Positions 26,681 to 39,551 of a DNA stretch of 64,000 nt are shown here, in pieces. This DNA is from Trichodelitschia bisporula (taxonomy: Eukaryota; Ascomycota; Dothideomycetes; Phaeotrichales; Phaeotrichaceae). Below the pieces are notes generated by a model that worked only from the letters and a program-made list of their open reading frames with translations, was not told where the DNA came from and made no database searches. The stretch spans positions 434,001 to 498,000 of the forward strand of contig ML996688.1 of NCBI GenBank assembly GCA_010356995.1, read 5' to 3'. The number at the start of each line of letters is the position of its first letter. The first letter of the stretch is position 1. Made by a program: the position numbers and the translations under genes.

Positions 26681-28556
26681 CTAGTTGGCCATGTACGTAC
26701 TGGCGTCAACACCGTCCTTGGGGAACTCGCTGAACGCCGTTAGCAACAACTCATGAAACCGCTGGACAAACTTACGGCAAAGCAACCTCGAAGCGCTTTT
26801 CGATCGACTTGAGCACCGCCTCGTCCTTCTCGTCGCTGACGAACGAGATGCTGAGACCCTTGGTACCGAAGCGACCAGCACGACCAACGCGGTGAAGGTA
26901 CGAGTCCGCATCCGCCGGGAGATCGTAGTTGATCGCAAGGTTGATCTTCTCAATATCGATACCACGGCCAAAGACATCGGTGGCAACGCAGATGCGCTTG
27001 TTGAAGTCCTTGAACTCCTTATAGCGCTTGATGCTACTTCTGTTAGCCGTGCTGGTGCTAGACGACATCTTATACATACCGCTCTTCCTGGCTAACGCCG
27101 GAGTGAACCGCAATGCTAGGGAAGTTGCACTCCCGCAGGAGCTTGTCAAGTTCCGTAGCACGCACAGTGCTCTTGACAAAGATGATGACCTGATTGAACT
27201 CAAGGGTATCCAGGAGCTCATTCAGCTTCCGGTTCTTCTCGGACTCAGACAACTTGATGTAGTACTGCTGAAGACCGTGAAGAGTGAGCTTCGTCTCATC
27301 GTCGACGTAGATCTCAAGCGGGTTCTGCATGAACTTCTTGCAGATCGGGCGGGTCTCCTGAGAAAGCGTAGCCGAGAACATCATCACCTGCTTCTGAGTA
27401 GGAGTAGCACGGAAGATCTCCTGAACATCACGACGCATATCTGCAAATGTCAGTCGACAATCTGGATGCGGTTTATACGGACATACCAATCTGGTCAAGC
27501 ATCTTGTCACACTCGTCAAGAATGAACTGCCGAATATGGCTCAAGCGAAGCTTCTTGTCACGAACGAGCGCGTTCAGACGGCCGGGGGTCCCGACAATGA
27601 TGTGCGGGTGGGTATCCTTGTTCGCAAGGAGCTCGAGGTCCTTCTGCATAGGAGTGCCTCCGTAGAACACGGCGGTCTTGACGCCAGGCATGTACTTGGA
27701 GAAGCGGCCGTACTCGCTCTTGATCTGATATGCCAGCTCGCGGGTGTGGCACATCACGAGGACGGAGGTCTCTCCAGCAACAGGCTCGATCTGCTGAAGG
27801 CTGGCAAGGACGAAGACAGCCGTCTTGCCGAGACCCGACTTCGCCTGACAGATGACGTCGGTACCGATGATAGCCTGCGGGATGCAGACTTGCTGGACTG
27901 AAGGTTCGAAGCGTTAGATAAGATCGTCCAAACGGTACCGGAGAAAAAGAGTCGACCGTCCGCCCATCCGTCCCGAGCAAGAGTGTCCATCTCAGCTTTC
28001 CAGACCTCCTCTTTCAGAGCGATGGAGGGCATTTGCTGCCATTCCTCCAACCAAGCTCAAGAGCAAGGACGCTCTATCCGTCCCATCGATGTCGCGCATG
28101 CCTCCTCGTGTCATGTCCAAGGACAAGGAGACAGTAGTACTGGAACAATCGTTCGAACAGTAGTGCGAGGAGGCTTCGCAACACCGTGGTGGAAGCAAGC
28201 CGCAGGACCATCCATCGACATGGTTTCTCTTTTCGTATGCTCGAATTCGGGAAGGATGGACGGTCGGTCGCAAAAAATGTGGCTTGGGGTGAAGAACGCA
28301 GTGACTAACCCTCCGATGGATGTTCAAAACCGCAGTCGGTGATGGCCCGAATGAGTTCCGGCTTCAGGAGGAAGTCCTCAAAGCGTGTCGAGTGGATGCC
28401 GACATAGCTGCCCTTCACCGTGGCTCCGCCGGAAACGGTCAAGTCGCCTTTCTTCTGTTCACCGTGGGAGGGCGCTGCAACAGCACCGCCGGCGGCGGCG
28501 TCGTTTGTCTGCAGCTCCTCGTCAGAGTAGTCGATGAGATCCTCTTCGTGAGACAT
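26681..28556 (-). CDS. SUB2: DECD-box ATP-dependent RNA helicase SUB2/UAP56
   Basis: Nuclear helicase needed for spliceosome assembly (branch-site step) and, with Yra1 and THO (the TREX complex), for mRNA export. Five exons (28310-28556, 27487-27897, 27080-27440, 26776-27033, 26681-26729) encode 441 residues, the family norm. The acidic N-terminus is [13 protein letters not shown]. The Q-motif region [14 protein letters not shown]...GFEHPSEVQQ is followed by Walker [17 protein letters not shown]-equivalent CHTREL, GTPGR, DECD (diagnostic of SUB2 rather than DEAD helicases), SAT, then [20 protein letters not shown] and [10 protein letters not shown] in the second RecA domain. The last exon gives the end DASTYMAN. 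It is transcribed divergently from the DBF2 kinase. Confidence 0.98.
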
Positions 28557-30056
28557 GATGAAGGTCCTAAGTAGAGTCCTGAGGTGATGAACGTGTCGTG
28601 GAGTCGCGGAAGAGCTCGACCGTCAACTCAGACGCGAAGAGTGGCGTGTGGCGGCAACAAGATAGCCGGCTTCTGGATGGATGAACGGACGGACGCGGGT
28701 TGTGAAGCGGTGACGCTGATGGGTTAGATAAACCGGAGGGGTGGATGGAGAGTTTGCTGATGGGGGAAGTTTGAGGCTGAGAAGTTGGAGGTTCGTGCAG
28801 TGAAGACGCCAGAGAGACTTTCCTCGCTTCGCCAAGCGCCCAGAGAAAGCGATCGGTGGCAGGATTCCGCCCCTTGCGCATCACGTGATATGTATGAATG
28901 TCCTGACCACCGAAACAGGCAGGTGTGGGATGTTTGCTCTTTGTCCTTAATGATGTTGAGACGCGACCACCCCGCTTCCACCCTTCCTCCACTCCTCCAA
29001 TGCTGAGGTCAACCCGCCTTCCACTGTTGTCGTTACCATCATAGCCTAAGTTAGAAGCAACGACCGTTTCCGGGAATCTACGTAATAAGCGCATTTCGGC
29101 TCGTTTGTCCTTGCTTCAGTCTCCACCGCGCTGCGTCGCAGCAATCTTTGAACGTGCCCTGGATATCGGTACCGCTTATCTACACCGACGGACTATCCTG
29201 CGACCTTCAAACTGAATCCCCCATAGCGCAGCATTCAAGATGGATATGTACGGCATCTTGCCAGCAGTGATTGCACAGCCTTTCAATGCCTTACGTTCGA
29301 CTTTCCTCTGAAGTCACAGGCCCCATGTGCAGGCGCTGCTCTTCTGTGCCAGTTGACTCAGTATCAGCATGTCGCAGCATCGTAGAGATTACGAGTAGAA
29401 CTTGTAGAAGCCCGTGCAGAAGTCTTGTGGGTGGAAGGGACAATCCGGGGCACCCAAAGAGACACAACTTTGTCGTTAAAAGACAGTCAAGGAAGGGACC
29501 AAGACATCATAGAGATCCTAACTAGAATGAGTACAGGTGTGAAGCGGGATCTGACAGGTTCAGCGTCATAGTCTGTTCAGGGAAGTTGACTTTGTGGTTG
29601 ACTGGAAGTCCTCCGAAAAGCTTGATCGGATGAGGTCAGCTATTTACATCACGGTGACAGGGGCAATTGTGGCCCGTAGGAAAACACTCATTGCCGCTTT
29701 GCGGAGCGAGGTAATTTTTTTCAGAGTTAAGAAGCATGATATGTTGTTCATAAATAGACGGGATGGTTACTGTACTGCGTAGTAGTTAGCGACGGGGTGG
29801 GCCGTCTTGAGCTAGCGCGGGGTAACATCGGGATTTGCGGAGGGGTTGTCGAATGAGGGGGTTGCGCGGCAACCGGTGGCATTTAGCACTTCCTGCCCCA
29901 CAACATCACCCTTGACCGCCCGCAACATCAATCCCCGTGCTATCAGGAAACAGCGACTAAGTGCTCGAGCTACTCGTTTGCGGAGCTCACCACTCTTCGA
30001 CCCTCCGCTGCATCTTCAACAAACCCACTCGTTGGCTTCGACGAGCCACAGTAAAC
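28557..30056. other. Divergent intergenic region SUB2 / DBF2
   Basis: 1.5 kb between two start codons with no supportable gene. An open frame reaches 96 nt upstream of the chosen DBF2 start, but its codons do not resemble the kinase N-terminus. Confidence 0.6.
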
Positions 30057-32212
30057 ATGACAACAAATCCCTTCACCGGGTATTCCAACTCTGAATACAA
30101 GATGCCCGAGCCGCCACCAGCACTTCTCACGCGCTCTGCGAACGAGTACTACGGTCGCCCGTCTACGCCTTCGCAGCATGCATTCACGAGCCCACAGCAG
30201 ACTCCACAGGGAAGCCCGAGCAAAAACCATTTGCCACCAGGGGCTTTCGACTTGCCGAATGTCTTCGACAATTCCATGAGGCTCATGCCGAGCTCTAACA
30301 GCAGTTCCCCTACCCGACCCGGGCAGCCGCAGTTCACGCCAGGATCGCCGGGCAAGGGCATCACCACAGACCAGAGATTTCCCCCAGAGTATGGTGTCGA
30401 CGCGGGAAGTGGGGCGTCTCCTGGGAGCCCGACCCGCCAGACAAACAACGAGAACACTCCAACTGGCATCCGCCCAGCATTGAAGAAAGAGTCGACATTC
30501 CTCACTCATGCTGCTCAGTCGCGCGAAGCGCCTTACAAAGCGCGTGATGCGGACACTGCGTCTCGCCCGCAGTACGTGACGCGGGGCTTGTCAGCCGAGG
30601 AAATCGAGAAGCTGCAAAAGCCGTCCGTGAAGCGTCTGGCCAACGTTACACAACTCTGTATGTTTATAAATCTTGCCCGCCTGGCGTACGCTAACCACGA
30701 TTTAGACTTCCTGGATTACTACTTCGATCTGCTGAGCTACGTGCACATCCGCCAGAACCGCCTTGCTCAGTTCAAGGCTCAGAACCCCCCACCCCCCGAG
30801 ACGCCGGAAGCTGAATACAACGCGGCTCTTCAAAAGTATCTTGGGCGTGAGCGTGTCAACTTGAGGAAGCGGCGGACTCGCCTGCATCATGGCGATTTCC
30901 AGATCCTCACGCAAGTTGGACAAGGTGGTTACGGGCAGGTCTACCTTGCAACCAAGAAGGATACCAGAGAGGTGTGCGCGCTTAAGGTCATGAGCAAGAA
31001 GCTGCTCTTCAAGCTGGACGAAATCAGACATGTCCTGACGGAGCGAGATATCTTGACCACGGCCAATAGTGAGTGGCTGGTGAGGTTGCTCTATGCCTTC
31101 CAGGATGACAAGAGCATATATCTTGCTATGGTAAGTATCGCTCTCCAGTACTCCCTCTCAGCTTCTCATCTGTTTATAGGAGTATGTTCCAGGCGGCGAC
31201 TTCCGCACGTTGCTCAACAACACAGGCGTGCTTCACAACCGACACGCGCGGTTTTACATTGCCGAGATGTTTGCTTGTGTCGACGCTCTGCACCAACTTG
31301 GGTATATTCACCGCGACTTGAAGCCCGAGAACTTCCTCATCGACAGCACCGGCCATGTCAAGCTCACGGACTTCGGTTTGGCGGCTGGATTTCTTGCGCC
31401 CGCGAAGATCGAGTCTATGCGCATCAAGCTGGAGTCTGTCGGCAACGTGGTCTCCCCCTTTGGTCGGCCGATGGAGGACCGGACAGCTGCAGAGCGTCGG
31501 GATGGATACCGTTCTCTACGCGAACGCAACGTCAACTACGCCAAGAGCATCGTTGGCAGCCCGGACTACATGGCTCCAGAAGTACTCAAAGGCGAGGAGT
31601 ACGATTACACTGTTGACTACTGGAGCTTGGGGTGTATGTTGTTCGAGGCCTTGGCTGGCTACCCGCCCTTTGCCGGCGCCACTGTCGAGGAGACGTGGCA
31701 GAACTTGAAGCGGTGGAAGGAGGTGCTCAAGAAGCCTGTCTACGAAGACCCGAGCTACTACCTCAGCAAGCGCACGTGGGACCTCATCATACGGCTAGTG
31801 GCGGCGAAGAAGAATCGTTTCCGTGTCATCAGCGAGATCAAGTCGCACGCCTACTTTGCCGAAGTTGATTGGTCAGGGCTTCGTGAGCAACGCGCGCCAT
31901 TTGTGCCAGAACTGGACTCCGAGACCGACGCTGGCTACTTCGATGACTTTTCCAACGAGGCTGACATGGCCAAGTACAAGGAGGTGCACGAGAAGCAGCA
32001 GGCTCTCGAGACCATGGCAGACCGGGAGGACAGGATGAACAAGGGGCTGTTCGTCGGCTTCACATTCAAGTGTGTTTCGTTCTCCCTTCAAGTGATTATC
32101 ACTAATGTTTTATAGGCACCGGAAGCCAGCTACCGACGAGAGTGGAAACCCGACTACTCCGAGAAAGCCGCTGCCGCGTGAAGCGGATGGCACTTTCGGG
32201 ACGTTCTTTTAA
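30057..32212 (+). CDS. DBF2: NDR-family Ser/Thr kinase DBF2 / Sid2 / SidB
   Basis: Terminal kinase of the septation initiation / mitotic exit network, acting with a Mob1 partner at spindle poles and the division site. Exons 30057-30657, 30706-31130, 31180-32069 and 32116-32212 encode 670 residues. The N-terminal ~190 residues are Pro/Ser-rich. The Mob-binding region follows (about 190-260: VTQLYFLDYYFDLLSYVHIRQNRL). The kinase domain begins near 263, with GQGGYGQVYLA, Lys in ALKVMSKK, HRDLKPEN near 386 and DFGLA. A long insert before the activation segment, SIVGSPDYMAPEVL, is the NDR hallmark. The C-terminal hydrophobic motif FVGFTF (about 634-639) carries the phosphorylatable Thr. An in-frame ATG at 29961 exists, but MTTNPFTGYS at 30057 is preferred because the upstream codons look like leader. 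Confidence 0.96.
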
Positions 32213-33474
32213 GTCTTCTTGTGAACTTTAGCGCGCCTGCTTTTTCATCCTTTCTTGACCTTGAATCACGAGTTTTTGTCTTTCTTATAAAAATTACGCG
32301 CATGCTCTAGGAGTCAAGGGTCTCTGAAATATGGCCACTCGTGATGCTGCAGGCATGGTATCATTTTGCCGTCCAAACATGCAATCTTTTGCTTTGGCGT
32401 TATGCTGCCTTATGAGTTATGGTCGCGCTAGGGATGTTGAACCTGCACGAATAGGTGCCGGGAATGTGATGGCTTTAGACGCGTGGCGAAAGGGAAGAGT
32501 ACGGGGAAGCGGTTTTCATTTTGAGTGATGCAGTCACTAGAGTTCTCCTTATGCACTTGCGAATACCCGTGATCAGAAGTAATGAATTACGACACCATGA
32601 TCATTGCACATAGTGGCACTTTGAGAGCATATCAGATATCTGATGTCTTTTTTTGCCACTTGAGCAGAGGTTGCAGACTCCTGTATTATCGTGCCTGGTT
32701 TCCACATTCTCCGCATCCATTGTTTGACGGCACAATCATCTTCGGGGTCAAACAGCATCCAAAGGGCACTCGACGTATACATTTATTCGCGGGTGAGTGA
32801 ATATGAGAAGCGGGCCCAGTAGGGAGTATAGACAACAGCATGACTAGAATACGGAGTCGGTGTCGAATATCCACACGGGTTTGAAGCCGGAGACGATCAG
32901 TTCGGCGCCTGGACACTTTGAATCGATGTGTAGGCCTTGGCTGTCACGCTCCGGGGCTTCTTTCACGAGTCCCGGACTCCATTATTGCCTATCTGCACCC
33001 CTCCAAGTCCATCCGTCTTCCGCAAGTTCGATATAAATACAATCCGCACTTTTTTCACAACTCGCGCGTACAGTCACCTCCCGCAGACGATTTCACACCC
33101 TTACTGCAGCTGCTCACCCTCACCCTCACTGCCACCGTAACCCGCATCCGTCTTTCCCGCGTCTCTCTCAAACACTCCCGACAGCACACGACCATTGCTT
33201 GGGACGAGGCGCGACTCGCTACCACCGCACCGTCGCAAACTCCGGGGAAAGAGTAGAAAGCCGCATTCCGTTTTCTCGCAATACATGTGAGTTACTGAAG
33301 CCTATCTTCACGCGATCTATTCTATCCGCCACCATTCCGTCACCTTGAACGTTGCTGAGTTGTGAGACTATCGGTGTAGCCTTAGCCACTCGCCCCTCTC
33401 TCGCCCCTCTCTCGCCCCTCCTTCCCCCACAACGTTCCATCAACACTCCAGAGTGACGCGCGACAAACGTCCGG
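32213..33474. other. Intergenic region DBF2 to FYVE-RING gene
   Basis: No gene seen. Just before the downstream start the plus strand is pyrimidine-rich, with three near-identical 12-base CGCCCCTCTCTC-type units at about 33390-33422, likely part of the 5' leader. Confidence 0.55.
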
Positions 33475-35461
33475 ATGGACGACCGACCACGAACTCCCTC
33501 TTTGAAATCCAGAAGCACACCTGATCTCCTAAATTTTGACAACTCGAGTCTCCGTTCAGATCCAACTCCGCATAGCACTTCGTCCACTGCACTCCCTTTG
33601 TCACACCGTCCGCTACAGCGGTATCGAAGGGATTATGAAAGACAGCACAGCTTGCGCACACAATCTGATACACCGGTAGATGGCACTTCAGCTCGGGAGA
33701 CTTGGGTAGACTTCCTTCGCAATCCGCCTTACGAGGCTGACCTCAACACTAACACTATGGAGGGTAGTCGCACATTCCCGGATCCTCAGGAGGACGGAGC
33801 AACCGCTGCTCAGGGTGAAGCGCAAAATAGCACAACCTCTACCGACTATCGGCGAGCTGCCGATAGGAAGCGAAGGATGACAGCGCCAGAGACACCTCCG
33901 CGCCGGTACGGACACGCGCCGCCGCAGACGGGTTCCTCGAGCGGTCAGTCGCAGGGCCCTGTGGGGTTAGTAGCTGCTTCTACAACGAATGCCGGGTCTT
34001 CCGCAGACAATCCAATCGACCTGATGAGCTCGCCGCTCCAAATCTCCAACCTTCCCTCTCGACCTCAGCCCGCGCCGCGTCAACGCGGACATCCGCACCC
34101 GTTTGTGAGGCGACCGACCATGCCACATCCTTTACCGCAGCCCTCTGTAGGAGGGAGTGATATTGTGCTTCCAAGCTGGCAACCGGACGCGGCGGTGTCG
34201 AGCTGCCCGGTTTGCAAAACGGCGTTTTCCTTCTGGTATCGGAAGCATCATTGCAGGTAAGCTTCTTTGGTCGTTTGCAAGCTGTTTGCTGATCTGTTGG
34301 TAGGAAATGCGGCAGGGTAGTGTGTGCTCATTGTTCACCGCATCGCATCACCATTCCCAGCCAGTTCATTGTACGCCCTCCCAGTGTTATTGATCTCACC
34401 GATGATCATGAGGAAATGCCCGCATTCCGGAATCACTGGGGAGGAGAAGAAGTCAGAGTCTGCAACCCATGCGTGCCCGACCCGAATATGAGTCCGCCTC
34501 CCCAACGCCCCTCCGATCGCATCCCTTCACACAATTGCCGATTACCGACGGCTACAACTGAAGACGGGGCGGGAATCCCCTCCATACTAGGAAGGCCGCG
34601 TAACTCAACCGGTCCTCTCGTACCGCCGCCTCCTCTGCTAGCACCGTATCGTGGTCACCGCTCCACAAGCAGTGATATCAGCCACCTCTATCCCGGCCAT
34701 ATCAGACCGACAGCAAGAGACGCGTTCCGCTATCCGCCCGGCTCTTTCCCCAACCAACCCGGACTCTCCGGTCACTGGCCCCCTTCCACCCCTCCCCCAC
34801 ACCCCGCCGGACCTTCTTCCGGGATGTACCCTCCTCGCAACTCAAGTAGCAATGCACAGCAGTTCGCCCAGCATTACCGCTCGCTCATCACACCCCAAGA
34901 ACCTCCCCGGGCCCCTCCACCACCCCGGCGTCAGATAGCAGAAGAGGATGAGTGCCCCATCTGTGGGTCCGAGCTTCCGCCCAAAGGACCGGATGGCAGC
35001 GATGTGGACCGCGAAGCGCATATTGATGATTGCATCAGATCGCACTCGTACGGCTCGACCACGTCACGCGCATCACCCGATGCGGACAGGACCGGCTCGC
35101 CTGGCCTGTCGACATCTTCAGGGGTTTTGGCGGGAAGTCCACATGGCCAGGCGTCAGCCGGCGGGTCACCGAGACCGGGTGGGTTGCGACCGCGTAGGAT
35201 GACAGGCGGGAGGATGCTGTTGTATCGGGCGACGGAGAAGGATTGTGTAGGGGAGAATGGGGAGAACCAGGAGTGCATTATTTGCTTTGAGGAGTTTGAA
35301 GAGGGAGATGAGATGGGGCGTCTGGAGTGCTTGTGTAAGTTCCACAAAGTAAGTGGTTCCCTTTTCAGGTCTTACGTAGCTAACATGTGCAGTCCTGCAT
35401 TCGACAGTGGTGGGATACGAAGGGTATGGGGAGCTGTCCGACGCATCAGCTTCACGATTAA
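33475..35461 (+). CDS. FYVE zinc finger plus RING finger protein (PIB1-like E3 ubiquitin ligase)
   Basis: Likely PI3P-binding endosomal/vacuolar ubiquitin ligase, by analogy with yeast Pib1. Exons 33475-34256, 34304-35348 and 35393-35461 encode 631 residues. After a ~230-residue disordered N-terminus comes a FYVE domain (about 235-320): WQPD, CPVC, the PI3P-binding RKHHCRKC signature (completed by splicing intron 1), CAHC, and VRVCNPC. A Pro-rich stretch follows, then a short CPIC...H...C zinc-finger-like element (about 475-510). The C-terminal RING has CIICFEEFEEGDEM, LECLCKFHKSCIRQWW and SCPTHQLHD, the last part supplied by exon 3. Gene order FYVE then RING matches Pib1, although this protein is about twice as long. 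Convergent with the CYT-4 gene, 215 bp apart. Confidence 0.92.
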
Positions 35462-35676
35462 TGAGCCTTTCATGTTCAACAGCATTTTGCAAGCATTCAT
35501 GGCACGGTTTCGGTATGCGTTTTGTTAGGCGCACGGCGGGCTCTCCAAATTTGGCATGTGTTTCGAATGACTTGATGAGTGATACCAGTCTCCAAGCACG
35601 ACATCATAAGTTAGCGAAATTGTACATGAAGGGTAGCCAGTTTTCTATAGATACATGCGTAGACTCTGGCCTCCCA

Positions 35677-38600
35677 TCAGGAGGTCGAAAAGCCGTTACG
35701 CTGAATCAGCCGAATAGGCGTAACCTCCACGTTCCGCTTATGCGTGTCCACCGAATAGAGCTCCACCTCCCAAATATCAGTGAGCTCGAAGGCATCACCC
35801 GTAGTGTTTTCCCGGATGATGACCTCCAAGCTATTATCCAGCATCTGCCCCAACGCGATCTGCTCCGGCAACGCAGACCGCACAATAACATTGAACCGCC
35901 GCGGTAGATCCAGTTCCCCGTGCATCCACGCCCGGAACTCAAGTTGCGTGATCCAGTGCTTGTCGCACGAAACCCTCGCCCGTGAAATCAGCCTTTCGCG
36001 GGGTTGCAACCGCGAGATTATCGGCTCGAGCGCCGCGCGGTGGAACGGGACTACTTTATCAATATCTTCCGCCCCCACGCCGGCAAGACTCTTGCCCACC
36101 CGCGCCTCCTCCCTCAGCACCGCCTCGATCTGCCAATGCGCCATCATGTCCGCGTACCGCCGCAGCGGGCTCGTGACCTTGGCGTACCTGTCGATGCCGA
36201 GGGAGTAGTGCTTGATCGGGTGCAGAGATAACATGCCCCGGCCGTACATCTGCATGTACTCCAGCCCCAGCTTAAGCGGCAACACACCGTTCGCCGCCAC
36301 AGCGGGTTGGATAACTTCCGCCTCGTGCCGGTCCATAGCGGCTTGGCTCATGGTGCGCAGGATGCCGCGGTAGATCATGGGCATGCTGCGGGCCCACATC
36401 CAGCTCGCTGCGGCTTCGCCGGCTAGGATCATCATCTCGCGCACCAGGTGCTCGTGCGTGCCGGCCGCGGAGACGTCGAAGTAGTTGCGGAAGGGCTCGG
36501 TGGTGACGGCGATTATGGGGTCGTTGAGCATGTGCATGGCCTTTTTGCGGCGCGGGACGGGGGACGCTGGGAGGCCTGGGACGCCGGGGGCACGGTAGAC
36601 GGTGGGCTTGGGGTGGGGGAGGTCGAAGTACACACCGCCTTGTTTGCGGCGGTGTTCGTAACGGCCGAGGGAGAGGGTGTGGAGGAGTTTGAGGTCTGCG
36701 ATTTCGGATTCTTTGAGAGGTGGGGGTGGGGGGGGGGAGAGGGAGGGTAATTCACCGCCTACGACGAGTTGGACTGCTTTTTTGCGCGTGGCGCTCCCGA
36801 GGATGTCGGCTAGGTGGTCGTAGGTAAGGCTGACGACGTTGCGGAGAAGGCCGGGTTGGACTTTTGTTTCGGAGATTTCGCCGGTCAGGCTGACTTTTGC
36901 GCTGAAGGTTAGGCAGGGGCGGTCGTTTTGCAGGCTGAACATGTCTCTGGGCATCCAGTTGGGGAGTAAAGGGTAGGTGACTTCGGGGGCGTAAAAGGTT
37001 TCGGTGAGATGGGCGGCCATTTTGGAGAAGATGGATTCTTCGGTAACGTAGGCGGTTGGGTTGGCAATGTGAACGTGGATCCAGTGCTCATCCGACGAGC
37101 CTGGTATGCGCTCTATGGAGATGGCATCGTCAATCTCCAGTGCGCCCGCGTCATCTATGCAGAATGCCGGTAGGTCCTTCCAGTCATGGCGCAGGTCGCT
37201 CATGGTGTCCTTGAGATTCACACCTTCCTTGGTGAGCGTTGCCAACTTGGACGCCATCTTCTCCAGCGGCTTTGAGTGCTGGGAAGTCGGGAGAAGGAGA
37301 TTGACATCAAAGAGGACGCGGTTGACGTAAGGATTCATAACGCCGATCTCTTGAAGGAACAGTGACCCGGTTTGTACGCGCAACTGATGGTCTTCGTACA
37401 TGCCAGTGGCCCGGATTAACATTGGAGCAATCGCCTTGAGGGTGGAGTCTCTGGTAAAAAGCTCTCGCAAGCACCAGTACTCTACGAACAGGATGATTTG
37501 CTGTTCTTCAGGAGTGAAAGCCGCTCCTGAGAGGATCCGGTTCTTCTCTTTGCTCGGCCCGGCGCAGCCAGTATGTGAGGGTTCTCGGCTGACGCGTGAT
37601 TTTGCGATCTCGATGCGCGCCTTATTAATGAAATTTTGAACAATCGTAAATCCCTTGCTGAGCTTCGGGGGATCGTCGCCGATCTCTGCTGTCGTCTGGA
37701 GACGCACACGATCCTCCTGAAATTCACGAAGCCAGTCCTGCACTTCGTGAATGTGCTGAACCTGCTCCTTGGACCTGATCTGGTAGATACCGGTCTGCCG
37801 ATGACTTCTCTCATCTGACCCAAACCCAATGCCGGCGTGTAAGATTGCCCTGCGCACTGCAAACAGTTCAGGATTACTTGGTTCATCCTTGCCGAGTAAC
37901 TTTGATGCAATCCTGTTCAATGTACCAAACCGGAGGTCAGTACTGTGTGCTAGAATTTCGTGGACCCTGTCAAGAACCGATGTATTTTGCCGGAAGGCCT
38001 CCTCGGTTTGTCGCCAGAATTTGCCCAAGGCATTTATAATGGGCCCCGTAACGGCGCGAGGTGGATTGATGTCGAAGTGCCGTGCCTGGTCCAGCAACTC
38101 CTCTGCAACCTCCTCGGTAGGTAAATAGGGGATAATCGGTTCGATTATCATTGGGGAAAGAAAGTTTGGAAGAGTGTAGTGGACGTTGTTTTTCCGCATG
38201 TTAACCCAGTTCCCGCGTATCGTGATAAACTGAGCCTGTGTCAACCCGATATCCTGGACATACACAGCCAGGACAGGCTCACTACCGGAAGAACTGGACT
38301 ACGAGTGAGTTTGGAAAACCATGGAAATCAATTATTACTCACATCAATTCCACGAGGTCTCCAGGGCTGTATAAGATTCCAGGAGGCACAAACTCCAGGT
38401 CAACATCATCTCCAAGCGGCATCGTTTCGCTATCGACCCTGTCCTCAACCTGCTCGGGTGACACTCGAAAGTTGCCAGAGGCCAGTCCTCTAATTCCACC
38501 GGTGTCCGGGGGCGCAAGGATTTCCGTGAGGGGGTTTCCGTGCGCAGCTTGCCACTCCGCGAGTTGTTCTCTTATGGGGACATTCGACAAAAGGTAGTCT

Positions 38601-39126
38601 GGTATCTCAGGTATCATCGAAAGGTCTTCATTTTCGTCCACATGGCTACTAACTTCATCCCGTTGCTACAAGTCGTATTAGATTTAAGACGGTAAACCAC
38701 AAAGCATAGAGCAGTGCTTACCTCCCTCGCCGGCTCAACCAAGACCTTCCGGATTTGAAAGTCTCTACGAGGAAGGACTCTATTAAACTGAAAGACTTTC
38801 TCAAACTGGGGCGGCGGCGAGGGCGGGGCCCTGACTCTTCTGATAGGAACAGCGGTTTCATGGCGACTATCCGAAGGATCCTGCGAATCTGTCGAGAGGC
38901 GTGATTGTGACGATGTTGAGTAGGTTCTGCTCGCCGATACCTTTCGCAGACTGCGGGGGGCAAGCGGAGAAACGTGGGGTTGCGTTCGCTGGCTGATGAG
39001 GCAATCGTAGCAAATTCCTGAGAATAGAGATTGTCCAGAAGCTGGAATCGCTCTGCGGCGCATTGTATTCAGGATCCAAGCCTGGAGGTGTCGACAGAAG
39101 CTGCAGGAGGATGGCGATGGTCGCAT
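35677..39126 (-). CDS. cyt-4: Mitochondrial RNase II-family exoribonuclease, CYT-4 / DSS1
   Basis: 3'-5' exoribonuclease of mitochondrial RNA turnover and processing. Yeast Dss1 works with the Suv3 helicase, and Neurospora CYT-4 affects group I intron splicing and RNA processing. Exons 38722-39126, 38343-38665 and 35677-38293 encode 1114 residues, typical of the family. The N-terminus is Arg/Ser-rich (presequence). The RNB domain starts near 590, with the acidic catalytic cluster CIDDAGALEIDDAISIE near 615-630, HVHIANPTAYV, FSLQNDRPCLTFSAK, and the later YAKVTSPLRRYADMMAHWQ motif near 980. The second intron's acceptor (CCAG at 38294-38297, minus strand) was chosen to restore the frame into SSGSEPVLAVYVQDIG. 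An in-frame start at 39231 is possible, but the intervening codons lack presequence character. Confidence 0.94.
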
Positions 39127-39551
39127 GAAGTTTTGGGCAGAGGTCCGAGAAAATGTACGCCACAGCACCGCGTCTGTGGCTTGTATCCCGCCCTGTGCCA
39201 CACATCGGGGGCCTCCAGCTCCGGGCCTCACGGGACTTGGATGCTGCAGGTGAGCTACAAGATCAACCCCACCATCTCAACAACTTCCACCATTCTTCTT
39301 CACCAAGCAGCGAGCATCAACCCAACACCCGTAGCAACATCAAGGTAAGCATGCTCTCAGGTATCGTCCTCAGCCCATGTCAGACACTGGACACCTCATT
39401 TCAATGATGTTTTTCAAAGCATGTATTATCCGAGCTGATGGTCGAACGGCCTGGCACAGCGGAGACCATAATGCCACTGAACCCTTCCTTCCTTTCATCA
39501 TTATTCCCTTGCAGAGCATTCTGTCAGCGTTATTGACGTGCTTCAAGGACA
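39127..39551. promoter_or_regulatory. Shared 425 bp head-to-head promoter region
   Basis: The start codons of CYT-4 (minus) and the MoaD-like carrier (plus) are 425 bp apart with no other gene, so the segment must hold both promoters unless leaders overlap. I see no clear TATA box. Confidence 0.55.

Noticed and set aside
29961-30056. Upstream in-frame start for the DBF2 kinase
   Set aside because: Upstream codons look like leader; MTTNPFTGYS at 30057 fits the family better.
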